Source: Juglans regia (taxonomy: Eukaryota; Streptophyta; Magnoliopsida; Fagales; Juglandaceae). From it: a stretch of 64,000 nucleotides of DNA. Location: NCBI RefSeq assembly GCF_001411555.2, contig NC_049903.1:34840145-34904144 (forward strand), written 5' to 3'. Each line of letters starts with the position of its first letter. Positions within the stretch are counted from its first letter, which is position 1. The position numbers and the translations under genes were made by a program. The notes under the pieces are model-generated. The model was not told the DNA's origin, made no database searches, and was given only the letters and a program-made list of their open reading frames with translations. Shown here piece by piece: positions 10,901 through 22,114 of this stretch.

Positions 10901-11872
10901 TCCTCGGACTATAGAGTTAAGGGAAAAATTGGTAGACAATGGGTAGTCATTCTCATTGATTGAGGAAGCACTCATAACTTCTTGGATCCAGCCTTTCTTA
11001 AGAGGGTTCCCATGTTTTGGTAGATAGTGAAGGGAAGGTGTTAGGGGCTAATATCTCAATTTAGGGGGAAGTTTTTAATGTGGACTTGTATGTTTTGGTC
11101 CTAGCTGGTTGTGACATGGTGCTTAGGGTGTATTGGTTACAAGGGCTAGGCTCAATTTTGTGGAATTTCAAGGAGCTTACTATGCAGTTCAACCATCAAA
11201 ATACGTTTGTTAAGTTGAAAGGCCTCACTATGAATTCTTGGATTGAAAAGGGTTTTATTCCTAAATCCAAACTATTGGAATCCAAAGAAGTTTTACTACC
11301 AATGATTGAAGAGAAACAACCACCACAGAATCAAAACCTTCCTGAAAGCGTACAACACATCCTTACCCAATGCCAAGATATTTTCTCCACTCCCTTTGGC
11401 CTACCCCTTACAAGCTCTCATGACCATGCTATCAACCTCCAGCCTGGCACAAAACCAGTATCAGTAAGACCATACCATTACCCATATTTCCAAAAATATG
11501 AAATTGAAAAAAATAGTGAAGGAGTTTCTGGATTCAGGGGTAATTCGCCCCAGTCAAAGTCCTGAGAAAGGCAGATGGGACGTGGCATTTATGTGTGGAT
11601 TACAGGGCTTTGAATAGTGTGATAGTGAAGGATAAATATCTTATTCCCATTGTGGAAGAATTACTAGATGAGTTGCATGGTGCTAAGGTGTTTTCTAAGC
11701 TCGACTTAAGGTCGGGCTATCATCAAATAAGGGTTAACCCAGCTGACGTTCCCAAGACTGCGTTTCGGACACATGAGGGACACTACGAATTCTTAGTTAT
11801 GCCATTTGGTTTAGCTAACGCCCCTTCCACATTCCAGAGTTTGATGAACCAGGTTTTTAAACCTTTCTTCAG
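10901..11872 (+). pseudogene. gypsy element A protease/reverse transcriptase, truncated
   Basis: This is the continuation of element A. A protease-like stretch with stops lies near 10910-11040, then a linker (11080-11565), then the start of reverse transcriptase (11595-11876). RT motifs include MDYRALNSV, the first catalytic motif [13 protein letters not shown] and the [13 protein letters not shown] block. The coding similarity stops before the YxDD catalytic motif, at the junction with the inverted LTR at 11872. RNase H and integrase are missing. It is dead. Confidence 0.8.
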
Positions 11873-12302
11873 AATAGTATAGATAATGCTCTCTTCGATG
11901 GGAGCTCCTCTATAGAGACGATGAACAATAGAAACTTCCAGACTAAAGACTACTCTCCCCTACGCAGATTCTATATAACAAACAATACGTAAAATACTGA
12001 AATACCCTCTTACTAACAAGCCCATATACTACATAAAGAAATACTGACTTTATAAAATAAAGCATATAATGATATAAACCCAAAGTGATAACTCTTGGCC
12101 CATGGCCCAACGATTGTAGATCAGCTTCTCATAGCCCGCTGCCTCAATGTCTGTAGCCCATTTGCCTCAGTGGCCCATCACATGTTTAACCTTTACCCAG
12201 TTAGGGTTCCCATCTCAGTCGACAGAACACATCTCCACTTCAAGCCTTCATTGTCGGTGTGTCATAACTCCTTTCCTCTTCAGAAGACCTTGTCCAACAA
12301 CA
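11872..12302 (-). repeat. Inverted LTR copy related to gypsy A LTR
   Basis: This is the reverse complement of the 6193-6624 LTR, with about 85-90% agreement by eye. It begins abruptly in the middle of the LTR at the truncated RT: the last ~70 bp of the LTR, through the terminal ACA, are absent. On the minus strand it starts TGTTGTTGGACA at 12302. An LTR in inverse orientation cannot be the normal 3' LTR of element A, so a rearrangement or a second truncated copy is implied. Confidence 0.7.
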
Positions 12303-12304
12303 CA

Positions 12305-12320
12305 CCAATAAATTTATTGG
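12305..12320. repeat. 16-bp perfect palindrome at an LTR-LTR boundary
   Basis: CCAATAAATTTATTGG is a perfect palindrome. It lies exactly between the inverted LTR (ending 12302) and the first sequence I attribute to element B (12321). Confidence 0.6.
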
Positions 12321-13011
12321 TGACAACCAAAGAACAAATTGATCAAAAAACCAATAAGGTGATGTGGGAGAGGTGTTTCCCACCCCTTATCACAATTGGG
12401 CCTAAGCCAAACGTTGGACATCCAGTGTTGGGCTCATTATCTCGAGGCCTCGGATTTATCCAAAGGGCTCAATCCCTCAAAAGTCGCATCGGAGAAAGAG
12501 GGGTATGGAACGCGGGAAACCATCCATAGGGGACAGATGGGACCCGTTGACTCTGACGTCCCCTGTTACATCTAGTTTTAAAGACTTACGTCGATAGAAT
12601 AAATGGAATACGCGGACGACCATCCATTCTATAACAGAGGGAACCATAAGTGACCGCGCCGTTCACCCACTGGTGGGACTCACCCTGGGAGCCACAACAC
12701 ATTAAAAGCACAATGCCAGAAGCCACATCGCATTGAAGGCCCTAACCCAAGCCGCCACGTCGCATTAAATGCTTAAGCTAAGACAGACACGGGCGAGACA
12801 GTTTGACCCTGACACCAGGAACATAATGTTCCCAGGGGACTTACTATAAAAGCTCCCCACCCAGGTACAAAGGACTCTCTCTAAACTCTAACTTAGGCAT
12901 TAGAGGCTCCCTAGATGACCCTGAGCCCACTTTCTTCTTTGTGTTTATAGGTGAAGATCCCGACCTGAGTTGCTAGAACCTTGCCTAGGTGTACAAAACA
13001 CGACATTAACA
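12321..13011 (+). repeat. 5' LTR of Tat-like gypsy element B
   Basis: A TATAAAAG box lies at 12846-12853, followed by a CTCTAAACTCTAACTTAGGCAT stretch found in LTRs of this gypsy group. The segment ends near CGACATTAACA. It is followed by GTGACATCGTCTTTGAG (13012-13028), which I read as a decayed form of the usual primer-binding stretch TGGCGCCGTCTGTGGG. The 5' limit is inferred and no matching 3' LTR is seen in the window. Confidence 0.55.
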
Positions 13012-13115
13012 GTGACATCGTCTTTGAGATCTTTTCTATAGACATAACGTGTCCTTTGTATGCCACTGACAACTCGTTCTCAAACAACTCAAGGACCAGA
13101 AGCCTTATCAGAAGA

Positions 13116-13850
13116 CATGGAAGCACGCTTTGCAGAAATGGAGCAGTTGGTAAAGACGCTGATGGCACAACTGCAAACACTCCAAAAGGGAAAATGAGGC
13201 CCTATGGGTAGACACTAACAAGATGTCCAAAGACATTGAACCTAACCATAATAGGCCGGACAAGTCATGAGTCGTAGGAAGGACGAGTGCTGATGATGAG
13301 GACAAAAAGAAGATGCAGCACGAACTTCGTGACCTCATGGACAAATACAAAGTGATGGTCAAAAAGGTGGAAGCCTCATCCTAAGTGGACCACATGCTCA
13401 CCAGCACGAACCTGCCTTACAGCACGGAAGTGATGGCTATGCCGTTACCATCGAAATTCACAAATTCTGTGGGGAGATGGTTCACATCGCTGACGCCAAA
13501 CTCAATATGTAGCTTCTAAGACCTAACCGCCTCTTCATCACATAGTTTATGGCCAGCAAGAGGAGAAAACGCCCTGCGGCTTACCTCCTGACCATCAAGC
13601 AGCAAGAGGATGAGAGCTTGAAGGCCTACTTGGCCAGATTTAACAAACAGCGCATGACTACTGATGACCAAGACAAGAAGATTACTCTCGCCGCCCTGCT
13701 GGGTGGCGTATGGCCTCAGAACCCATTTATAGTTGAGTTGGCTAGAAAGACCCCCACTACACTACAAGAATTCATGGACCAAGCGGATAGGTTCATAAAT
13801 GCTAAATATACGCTTCATGCCACCAAGAAAAATAGAGTTGGAGAAGGCTG
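13116..13850 (+). pseudogene. Tat-like gypsy element B gag, broken
   Basis: The frame opens with an ATG at 13116 (MEARFAEMEQLVKTLMAQ), then meets stops. The conserved gag core is open at 13549-13851, including AAYLLTIKQQEDESLKAYLA and a RFNKQ stretch, typical of the retrotransposon gag family of Tat-like elements. Downstream (13850-14340) is a basic, frame-broken nucleocapsid-like stretch. It is non-functional. Confidence 0.75.
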
Positions 13851-14346
13851 ACAGGAAGGCCAAGACGTAGGCCCAATCCAAAACTGTGGACAAGGCCAAG
13901 GGTAGACATCGCGGCAAGGGACGAGACAGTTATCAGCCATCAAAAGGAGGGGCCACGTGAGAGCAACATTAACTATAGAGGAAGTGAACAGGCCTGGTCC
14001 CAAAGAAGTTGACCATCAAGATGGTGGTCTCAGTTATTGCATTTATCACAGTTTCATAACTCACAACACTGCAGATAAGGGGAGAGCGGGATACCCGACT
14101 CCTCGGCACTATGCCGGCCAGCAGGAGGAAAGGGAACGAGGTCAGGGTAGGTTCGCCCTGCCAATAAGAAGTGAGATTTCAAGGAGGCGAGTAGAATGGG
14201 ACCCCCCCTCCCAAAATTGCCCTCGGTCACCACCTCGTGAAAATGCCCCATTGGGCAAGATCCGTACCATAGCTTGGTGGTTCGCTGAGGGCGGGCCAAC
14301 CTCCTCCAGCAGAAAGGCCCACGCTAGAAGGGCATGATTCGAGAAG

Positions 14347-14760
14347 GTGTATTCAGTCGAGCACCACCCAGTCAAGCAGAGGAGGAACGAGCCCATACCA
14401 ACCATCACCTTTGGAGGGATCTACGAAGAAAGAGTCCTCTATCCCCACGACAACGCCTTGGTGGTGACGATGCAAGTGGCTAACTTCACCACCAAGAGGA
14501 TCCTCATCGACAATGGCAGTTCCGCCAACATCTTCTTTTGGGATGCTTTCTCTCGAAAGGGGATTGATCCCAACCACCTATGACCAGCAATCATGCCGCT
14601 GAAAGGGTTCATAGGAGATATGGTTAAGCCAGTGGGAACCATCACTCTTTCGATCTTGGTGGGAAAGGCCCCCCACACTGCTTCCACGATGGCTGATTTC
14701 ATAGTGGTGAAGGCCTCATCCTCGTACAACGCTATACTTGGGTGACTCACTCAACAACCT
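14347..14760 (+). pseudogene. Element B aspartic protease region
   Basis: The frame 14347-14583 contains FGGIYEERVLYPHDNALVV and the protease active-site region RILIDNGSSANIFFW (Asp-Asn-Gly-Ser in place of the common Asp-Ser/Thr-Gly; this variant is usual in Tat-type elements). A stop at 14581 and frame changes break the link to the downstream polymerase. Confidence 0.7.
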
Positions 14761-14814
14761 GAGGGTGGTGGTGTTGAATTACCACCTAAAGATGAAGTTC
14801 TCAACCCCGCGGGA

Positions 14815-17800
14815 GTGGATGAGATCCTCAGCAAACAGGTCCTTGCACGAGAAAGTTATGTGCAAGAGTTAAGGCCAATGAAAGACGGGGTCAATATGAT
14901 AGAGCCCCGAAATAAAGACGCCATCCTGCCCCCACCAGGGTTCGTTGTGGGAGAGGAAGAAGTTTGGGACGAGCAGGCTCTTCGCCAAGTAGAGCTGAAT
15001 GAGCCACTCGAGTTGGCTCCATTCGACACGAACCGCCCCGAGGCCATGATCAGACTTGGCAATAGAAGCCGATCGCCTCCTAGCAGCAGGATTCATACGT
15101 GAGGCACACTACCAGGACTGGCTGTCTAATGTTGTGCTCGTGAAGAAGGCCAACGGCAAGTGGAGCATTCTTAGTTTCATGGATGCCTACTCAGGATACA
15201 ATCAAATCCGCATGGACCCCAACGACAATGAAAAGATGTCATTCATCATGGATAAGGGTTTGTTCTGCTACACGGCCATGCCTTTCGGCTTGAAGAACGG
15301 AGAGGCCACCTACCAGCGACTAGTAAATCGCATGTTCAAGGAATAGATAGCACAGAGCATGGAAGTTTATGTGGATGACCTACTTGTGAAGAGTAAGATC
15401 CTCGAACGACACCTAGCCGACCTAGTGTGCATTCAGTGTAGAATCCGAAAAGTTCTTGGATTACATGGTCTCGGAATGGGGAATAGAGGCCAACCAAAAA
15501 ATGATGGAGGCCATATCAACATGGCCCTGCCACGAAGCATCAATGATGTGCAGAAACTCATTGGTCGCATATTGTCTCTTAATAGGTTTGTGTCTAGGTC
15601 GACGAATAAGTGCTTGCCATTTTTCAAGGTATTATGGAAGGCATAGAATTGGAACGACAAATGCGACCAAGCATTCGAGAGCCTCAAGCTCTATCTCGCC
15701 AGTCCCTCTCTGCTCAGTCTAGCCCACCTAGGAGAAGTTCTAAGTCTATATTTGTTTCTCTCCCCGCATGCAGTCTCCGCCAGCTTTGGTACAAGACATG
15801 AACGACTCCTAGAAGCTAGTTTACTACACTAGCCGTGCTTTTCAGGGTGTAGAAGTGAGATATCCTCGTATGGTACGAGACATAAAGGGCTCCCAGAAGC
15901 TGGTTTACTACACTAGACGTGCTTTCTAGGGCGCTGAAGTGAGATATCCTCATATGACCACCCGCTGACTCAGACCATCCTTCCAGGCACACCTGATACA
16001 AGTCTTAACTAAAGCCCATTTGAAGAAGATCTTACTGCATCGAATATCTCTGGTCTGTCGATGAACTGGACTGTAGAGATGAGTGAATTCGACATCGAAT
16101 ATGTCCCTAGAAGCTCCATTAAGGGACAGATACTAGCAAACTTCATCGCAGAGTTTACTAGCTTACAGGAAGAGGTTCATAATGCACCTCCCAAGACACC
16201 CTGGCAAATCTTCGTTGATGGCTCATCTGGTCAGCCTAGAGGGGAAGTGGGGGTGCATATCATCATGGATGCCAAGAAAGAACACAACTAAGCCATCAGG
16301 TTGGCGTTCAAAACTACCAACAATGAAGCGGAATATGAAGTACTGCTGGCCGACTTGGCGGTTGCTAAGTTGCTGGGCGCTAATGAAATAGAAGTAAAAG
16401 CCAACTTCCAGGTAGTCGTCAACCAAGTCTAGGGGATTCACCACAAAGAGCGAAAAATTGAAAAAATACCTTACGCTAGTAGGAGAAAGGCACACCATTT
16501 CAAATACTTCCAGATTCAGCAGATACCAAGAGCCAAGAACCAAAAGGCCAAGAACTGGCACGAGTTGTGTCTGGGCAGGAGGACTTGCCCTTACCTAAGC
16601 AAGTTGTCATCAGCATAGTAGGGATGTCCGTGATAGGGGATGAGATCTCGGAGGTTAGGCCAATGGCTCCAAAATGGGCTACGGACATAATCAAGTATCT
16701 CGATACCAACGAGTTACCCGATGACAAGTGGCAAGCGAGGAAAATCAAGAATAAGGTGGATCGCTTCATCTTGACAAACGGGACTCTGTACAAACGGGGT
16801 TACTCCATGCCCCTCTTGAGGTGTGTCTCGTTTGACACAGTACATCTCGTTCGACCAAGTACACGAAAGAGTATGCGATAACCACTTGGGAGGAAAAGCA
16901 CTGGCAGGTAAGATGATGAGAGCGAGATTCTACTGGCCACTTGCCCAAAAAGACGTGGAGTTTGTTAGGAGATAGTAGAAGTGCCAGGACTTCTCCCCAG
17001 TACCTCGTTGCCCACCAGAGGAGCTGACATTGATCACGACACCATAGCCTTTCGTACAATTGGGCGTTGACCTGGTCGGCCTCTTTTCTCCAGGAAAAGG
17101 TGGGGTAAAATTTGTAGTAGTGGTTGTGGACTACTTCACTAAGTGGGTTGAAGCTGAGGCCCTGGCGATAATAACATCAAGCAATATTATTCAGTTCCTA
17201 TGGAAGATGGTCGTGTGCAGATTTGACATCCCTCGTTTTATCATATCAGACAATGGGAGGTTGTTTGACTCGGACCATTACCGTGACTGGTGCAGGGATT
17301 CGGGAATCAAGTTTAGGTATTCTTCCCCGGGACACCCACAGTCCAATGGGCAAGTCGAGGTGATCAACAAGACTTTACTCGGGATCCTTAAGAAGAGGCT
17401 TGAGTATAAGAAGGGGACATGGGCAGAAGAACTTCCAGGAGTGTTGTGGGTGTACCGGACTACGATCAAAACACCGATGGGCAAAACCCCTTTCACGCTC
17501 ACCTACGGACATGAGGCAGTAGCACCCGTTGAAGTAGGAATGCCTACCTACAGGATTCAACACTTCGATCAAGACTCCAACAGTGCAAGACTGGAGGAGG
17601 AGCTCGACTTGTTGGAAGAAAGAAGGTTAAAAGTAGAAGTAAGGAAAATGATCAATAAAAGAAGGGCAGAGCGTTTATTCAACCAGCTGAGCTCCTTTAA
17701 AGTCGGGGAACTAGTGCTAAGGCAAGTTGGGATAACCACCGAGATGAAGGGAAGTTGGAACCAAGGTGGGAGGGACCCTATGTGGTCACAACCAAAAATC

Positions 17801-17880
17801 GCCAAGGCTCGTATAGACTAAAACATGTACAAGGAAAGGACCTATCACACCCATGGAATGCCGAACACCCAGGAATATGT
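14815..17880 (+). pseudogene. Element B reverse transcriptase, RNase H and integrase
   Basis: The reverse transcriptase occupies 15056-15640: the LSFMDAYSGYNQIRM motif, MPFGLKNGEATYQRLV, and the catalytic YVDD in MEVYVDDLLVKSK (from 15359). A ~30-residue piece normally between KANGKW and LSFMDAYSG is missing without loss of frame. RNase H remnants follow (about 15700-16560). Integrase is the best kept part (17060-17821, 253 codons open), with VDYFTKW, SDNGRLF and GHPQSNGQVEVINKTL giving the D,D,E catalytic triad. The polyprotein ends near 17880. Several stops and shifts between the domains mean no full product. Confidence 0.85.
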
Positions 17881-17889
17881 TTTACTCAA

Positions 17890-19500
17890 AGTTTACAAAA
17901 GCAAAGGGCGAGTCCAGTCTGACGTACTGCCCTATCCCCATCACACCGCGAGGGTGAACTAGGCGAGTCCAGTTTGACGTACTGCTCGACCTCCACAAAG
18001 TTTACAAGTGCAAAGGGTGGAACCTGTCTAACATACTGCCCGACCCCCTCACACTGCAAGGGTCAACGAGGTGAGTCCAATCTGACGTACTGCTCGACCT
18101 TCACAAAGTTTACAAGTGCAAAGGGCGGGTTCAGTCTAACATACTGCCCGACCTCCCTCGCATCGCAAGGGTCAGCGAGGCGAGTCCAGTCTGATTTACT
18201 GCTCGACCTCCGAAAAGTTTACAAGGCGGGTCCAATCTACCGTATTGCCTAACCTCTTTCATGCCGCAAGGGTTAACGAGGCAAGTCCAGCCTGACGTAC
18301 CGTTCGACCTCCGTAAAGTTTACAAGTGCAAAAGGCAAGTCAAGTCTAACGTACTGCCTGAGCCCTTACACCACGAGGGTCAACGAGGCGAGTCTAATCT
18401 GACGCGCTATACAACCTCTGTAAAGTTACAAGTGCAAAGGACGAGTCCAGTCTAACGTACTACCTAACCTCCCACGCACCTCAAAGGCCAACAATGCAAG
18501 CCTAGTCTAACGTATTGCACGACCTCCGTAAAGTTTACAAGTGCAAAGTGTTGTGAAATGTTATGCAAAACACACACACCAACGATGAAAAATAAAGTAA
18601 AAGCAACACAATCAAGAACACGACACACAATATACGGGGTTCAGCAAATTTCCTACGACCACAGAGCTGCAGAAATCTTATTAACCAGAGGAGATTACAA
18701 TCACTCAATCTCAACTCATACTCTCTAGGGCTCTTTGCTCTCTCACACAATATGCACTCATTAGACAATTGTTCTCTCTCAAAATATGCTTGAGACCGTC
18801 CAACACAAGTCTAATATGATATATTTATAGTGAGTGGCGCTGGAAACTCTAAATTGGCAAAAACTGAGTACTTCACTCGAGCGGAGTGTCGAGCCGACTC
18901 GAGCGAACAGCCAAATGAACATTGGCTCTAGTGGAGTGTCGATCGAACACTAAGGTTTGTGTCTTACTTGAGCGGAGTGTCGAGCGGGACTCAAGCGAAC
19001 TCTCGGACTTAATCTTCGCTCGAGCGGTATGTCAAGCAAAGTTTGACTCGTGCCAACTGTCGAGCCAACTTTCAACAAACACTTTTTCCAACTCCAAAAC
19101 CAGGCTCCACATATACCCCAACACAAAGGGTGGGTCTAGTTTGACGTATTGCCTGACCCCCTTACACCGCGAGGGTCAACGAGGCGAATCCTATCTAATG
19201 CGTTGCTTGACCTCCGCAAAGTTACAAGTGCAAGGATGAGTCCAGTTTGACATACTGCCCGACCTCCTCGCACCACGAGGTTCAACGAGGCGAGTCCAGT
19301 CTAACGCACTGCTCGACCTCCATAAAGTTTACAAGTGCAAAGGGTGGATCCAGTCTGATGTACTGCCCCACCCCCCTCGCATCACGAGGGTCAATGAGGC
19401 GAGTCCAATCTGATGCACTACTCAGCTTCCACAAAGTTTACAAGTGCATAAAGGGCAAGTACATTTTAAAAGTCTGCAAGGCAAGGCCATCAACTTTGTA
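17890..19500 (+). repeat. Tandem array of ~108-109-bp units, 3' region of element B
   Basis: The array starts just after the integrase. Each unit has two related halves: GCGAGTCCAGTCTGACGTAC + TGCCCGACC...CACCGCGAGGGTCAACGAG, then a second GCGAGTCC...TGCTCGACCTCCACAAAG + TTTACAAGTGCAAAG. CACAAAG-type landmarks at 17994, 18102 and 18211 give spacings of 108 and 109 bp. The array is interrupted by a solo LTR (18549-19123) and continues to about 19450. Tandem repeats between pol and the 3' LTR are known in Tat/Ogre-type elements and can seed satellites. Confidence 0.85.
18549..19123 (-). mobile_element. Solo LTR (575 bp), copia-like, TSD CAAAG
   Basis: The termini are TGTTGTGAAATG and ATACCCCAACA. 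The flanks are the 5-bp duplication CAAAG (18544-18548 and 19124-19128), which falls inside the tandem unit and so splits one repeat copy. On the minus strand it reads TGTTGGGGTATATGTGG at the 5' end, with a CTATAAATATAT box (about 18820-18831) in the promoter position, so minus orientation is preferred. CTCGAGCGGAGTGTCGAGC-like motifs recur within it. No internal coding region remains. Confidence 0.9.
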
Positions 19501-19839
19501 AATCCTAAAAGCGGCTCGAGTCTTGTGAACATAAGCATCAAGCTCATGAGTTTACAAAGTCTCAAGTTCACGGGTCTTGCAGACTGCTCGACTTTCCTAA
19601 CGCTTCGTTATCTCTCGTCTAAGGTTCATTATGATGGTTAATCCGAGTTGTTTACACGACGATAACAAAGATAATAAAGATTGTGAAACAAGAAGAGGTT
19701 AAAGTGTCATTAACATACATGGCGCATGAAGTGCGAACGAGTACATAGCACAAAAAGCGCGAGTATATACAAAGGAAAAAAGAAAAAACATCTATGGTAT
19801 AGAACGTCTACAAAACCAGCCGACGGGATCATCCAGAAA

Positions 19840-21700
19840 GGCATCTAGCATCCATTCAAGGCCTATGGAGGTGCCATGCTCCAACGCCTACAGGTCCGAT
19901 GGCAGAGTCTCTAGATTAGGAGACCTCAAGTCACTCTGCGAATTCTCTAACACATGATCATGCATCATCTTCAAGCCCTCTATATAGCCATGTGACCAGG
20001 CCTCATCCCGAACGAGAGGTGCCTGCTTCAGTTGGGCGTCCAGACGGGGGACCAAGCCATTCAAGTCATCCACTTTACTCTGCAACTCGTGGACAATGAC
20101 CTGGCTAGCGGTGAGTCAGTGCTCCACATTGGCCAGCTTTGCAGTAACCTCATCAGCCCTAGTCTTCTCTTGGATTTTCGTGGCGCAGGACAAAGTGATC
20201 TAAAGCTCCAATTCGTTTGCCTGCTGCGACCTAGACTTCTTAAGAGACTCCATCTTCTTCTTCAGGAAGTTAGAAAGGGAGTCAAACTCTTTTTGGAGCC
20301 AGTTGGACGACTGAATTGCAGAATGGCATTCCTCCTGTAGTTCCTCCATCTCTGCTGTCTTGGCGTCTAGTGACTCTTGCAGATTGGCTCATGCCTCACC
20401 CTAAAGCGCACTATCGAGTCGAGTACCCAACCTCCTCCCGTGACTTGGCAAGATCAACTTTGAGCGTGGCCTTCTGTCGACGAACTTAGCAATTCTCTTT
20501 TGCCTCCATCGATGGACTAACTCGACCTTGACAAAGGCCTCCTCCCAACTTCTCATTCTCACGCCTGGTGTGGCACATGGCCACACTCACCATAGACCGG
20601 AGTGCCCGATTCTTTTCTTTTAGAGCTCCCTAGCTGTCTACTTTGAAAGCTACTAGCGACTCCGCCACCTATCACAAAAGAAAAACAAAGTTAGAACATT
20701 TGAAGAGAATCTAAGGAAAGGAAAATGAAGACAGCAAAATGGCACGTACCCCAGCGAAGGGGTCTCTAAGTGACCTGGCCATCTCCCAGATGGAGTCCTC
20801 AAGCGTCTTCCCCAACCCCGTGATCTACCTACTCTTCAAGACTAGGAAGTGGAGGGAAACCCAAGATGGGATCTGCTTGCTCTTCAAGATGGGGATGGGC
20901 CTCGTCCCTGCACCCAGGTCCCGACCTGGACTTGTTGGAGTGGTCTATGCCCTCTATAGACTCTGGTTGCTCACGAGCATGCACCCACCCTATACCTTCA
21001 CTGGCGGAAGGTTTACTCCCTTCTGAGCTTAACACTACTGCCTCAACTTCAAGCGGGGTGCGAGAGACCTCAATGACCTCCACTAGTTGCTCCTCAACCT
21101 CTGACTCTAGTGCAACAGTCGAGTCCTCCCCAGTCTCCCTTGACGTCGTCCTGGCCCCAATCTCTAGCAGGGCAGGGGAGACGTCATTAGCCCCCATCAT
21201 GACCATCTCGGCCTAGAGTTTGGGTGAGATGGTCAACTCTTCCAAGCCCTCAGATGGCTCTGTCTCGACCTCACCCTCCACCTCCTTCAGTTTTCCTCTT
21301 CGATCGCCGCAACCCGAGATGCAACCTCTAGGGAAGCTCCCACCAAGGTGGCCTCATGCTTAAAATAGTATTGTATTAGGGACTCGGGAATAGATACCCT
21401 TTCCTTGCCAAGATTTGAGCCCCCTCCTCACCGGCCCATCCCTATTCCTCGATAAATGGGAACCTCTCAATGCCCTCTTTGTAGCCTCTAGGGAGGAAAA
21501 TGTTTCGATGTTAACAGAGGGTGGCAAGACGCAAACTTTGGATTCCCCGAGGGCGAAATTCAAGAGAGCTCCATAGAAGCGAAGTGAAAGCTTCTCCTAG
21601 GTTGGTGTAAAGGTCTTGATTACCCTCACATCACCCACTTAGACGAGTGAAGACATAACTAGAAGGGCCTGCAAGGGAACCACAGTTAGAAAGACCACAA
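19840..21700 (-). pseudogene. Antisense ORF of element B (acidic/coiled-coil protein), decayed
   Basis: This gene runs opposite to gag-pol, downstream of the tandem array. Reading the minus strand: an acidic Glu/Ser/Pro-rich section (coding about 20829-21206), a GT-AG intron (20669-20749, 81 nt), then a coiled-coil section. That section includes ALKEKNRALRSMV (about 20580-20640) and, further on, HGYIEGLKMMHDHVLENSQ and a SDLRSPNLETLPSDL ending (about 19888-19990). The last two blocks are clearly related to the antisense ORF of element C (50278-53155). The N-terminal domain seen in C is not found here, and stops and frameshifts are present. Its function is unknown. Antisense ORFs are known in some Tat/Grande elements. 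Confidence 0.7.
20669..20749 (-). other. Predicted intron of the element B antisense gene
   Basis: On the minus strand the donor is GG|GTACGTGCC and the acceptor is TTCTTTTGTGATAG|GTGGCGG, enclosing an AT-rich 81-nt spacer. The counterpart in element C lies at 52273-52361. This is predicted by eye. Confidence 0.6.
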
Positions 21701-22114
21701 CATGTGGGACTTAAGCCAACGCAAGGGCTGCTGGAGCTTCCTGAACTACCTCAATGGCCCTTGCCTTGCTCAACAGGATAGAAGGCGACGCAACCTTGAG
21801 AGCAAAAGTTGGTGGGATGGAAGCGATAACCTTCAATACGGGTGTGGAAGGGTTTGGAGGGCAAACAAAGATGAGGAGGGAGGGCTGTTCAACCGGAGGC
21901 AATGGAGTGGAGTCAAAATTACTTCCCAGTGGCTCCTTGCCTTAGGGTATCTTCCCTTTCCCCTCCAGTGGCAGGCTCAAGAGCTCCTTGTGATCTTGAC
22001 GAGTTGTGGCTCACATGAGGACAATACAGTCATCATAGCAAGTGTACACTGAGGGCGCCAAGTATCACCAAATGTGTTGTATAAGTATCACTCTCCTTTT
22101 AGGAATGCTGGAAT
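21701..22114. other. Right part of element B, no gene recognised
   Basis: This has a GC content and codon-like texture similar to the antisense gene region, but no frame or motif I can name. The expected N-terminal half of the antisense ORF and the 3' LTR of element B are not recognisable here, so the element is probably truncated. Confidence 0.4.

Noticed and set aside
17890..19500. CRISPR-like array
   Set aside because: The units are contiguous tandem repeats without unique spacers, in a plant retroelement 3' region.
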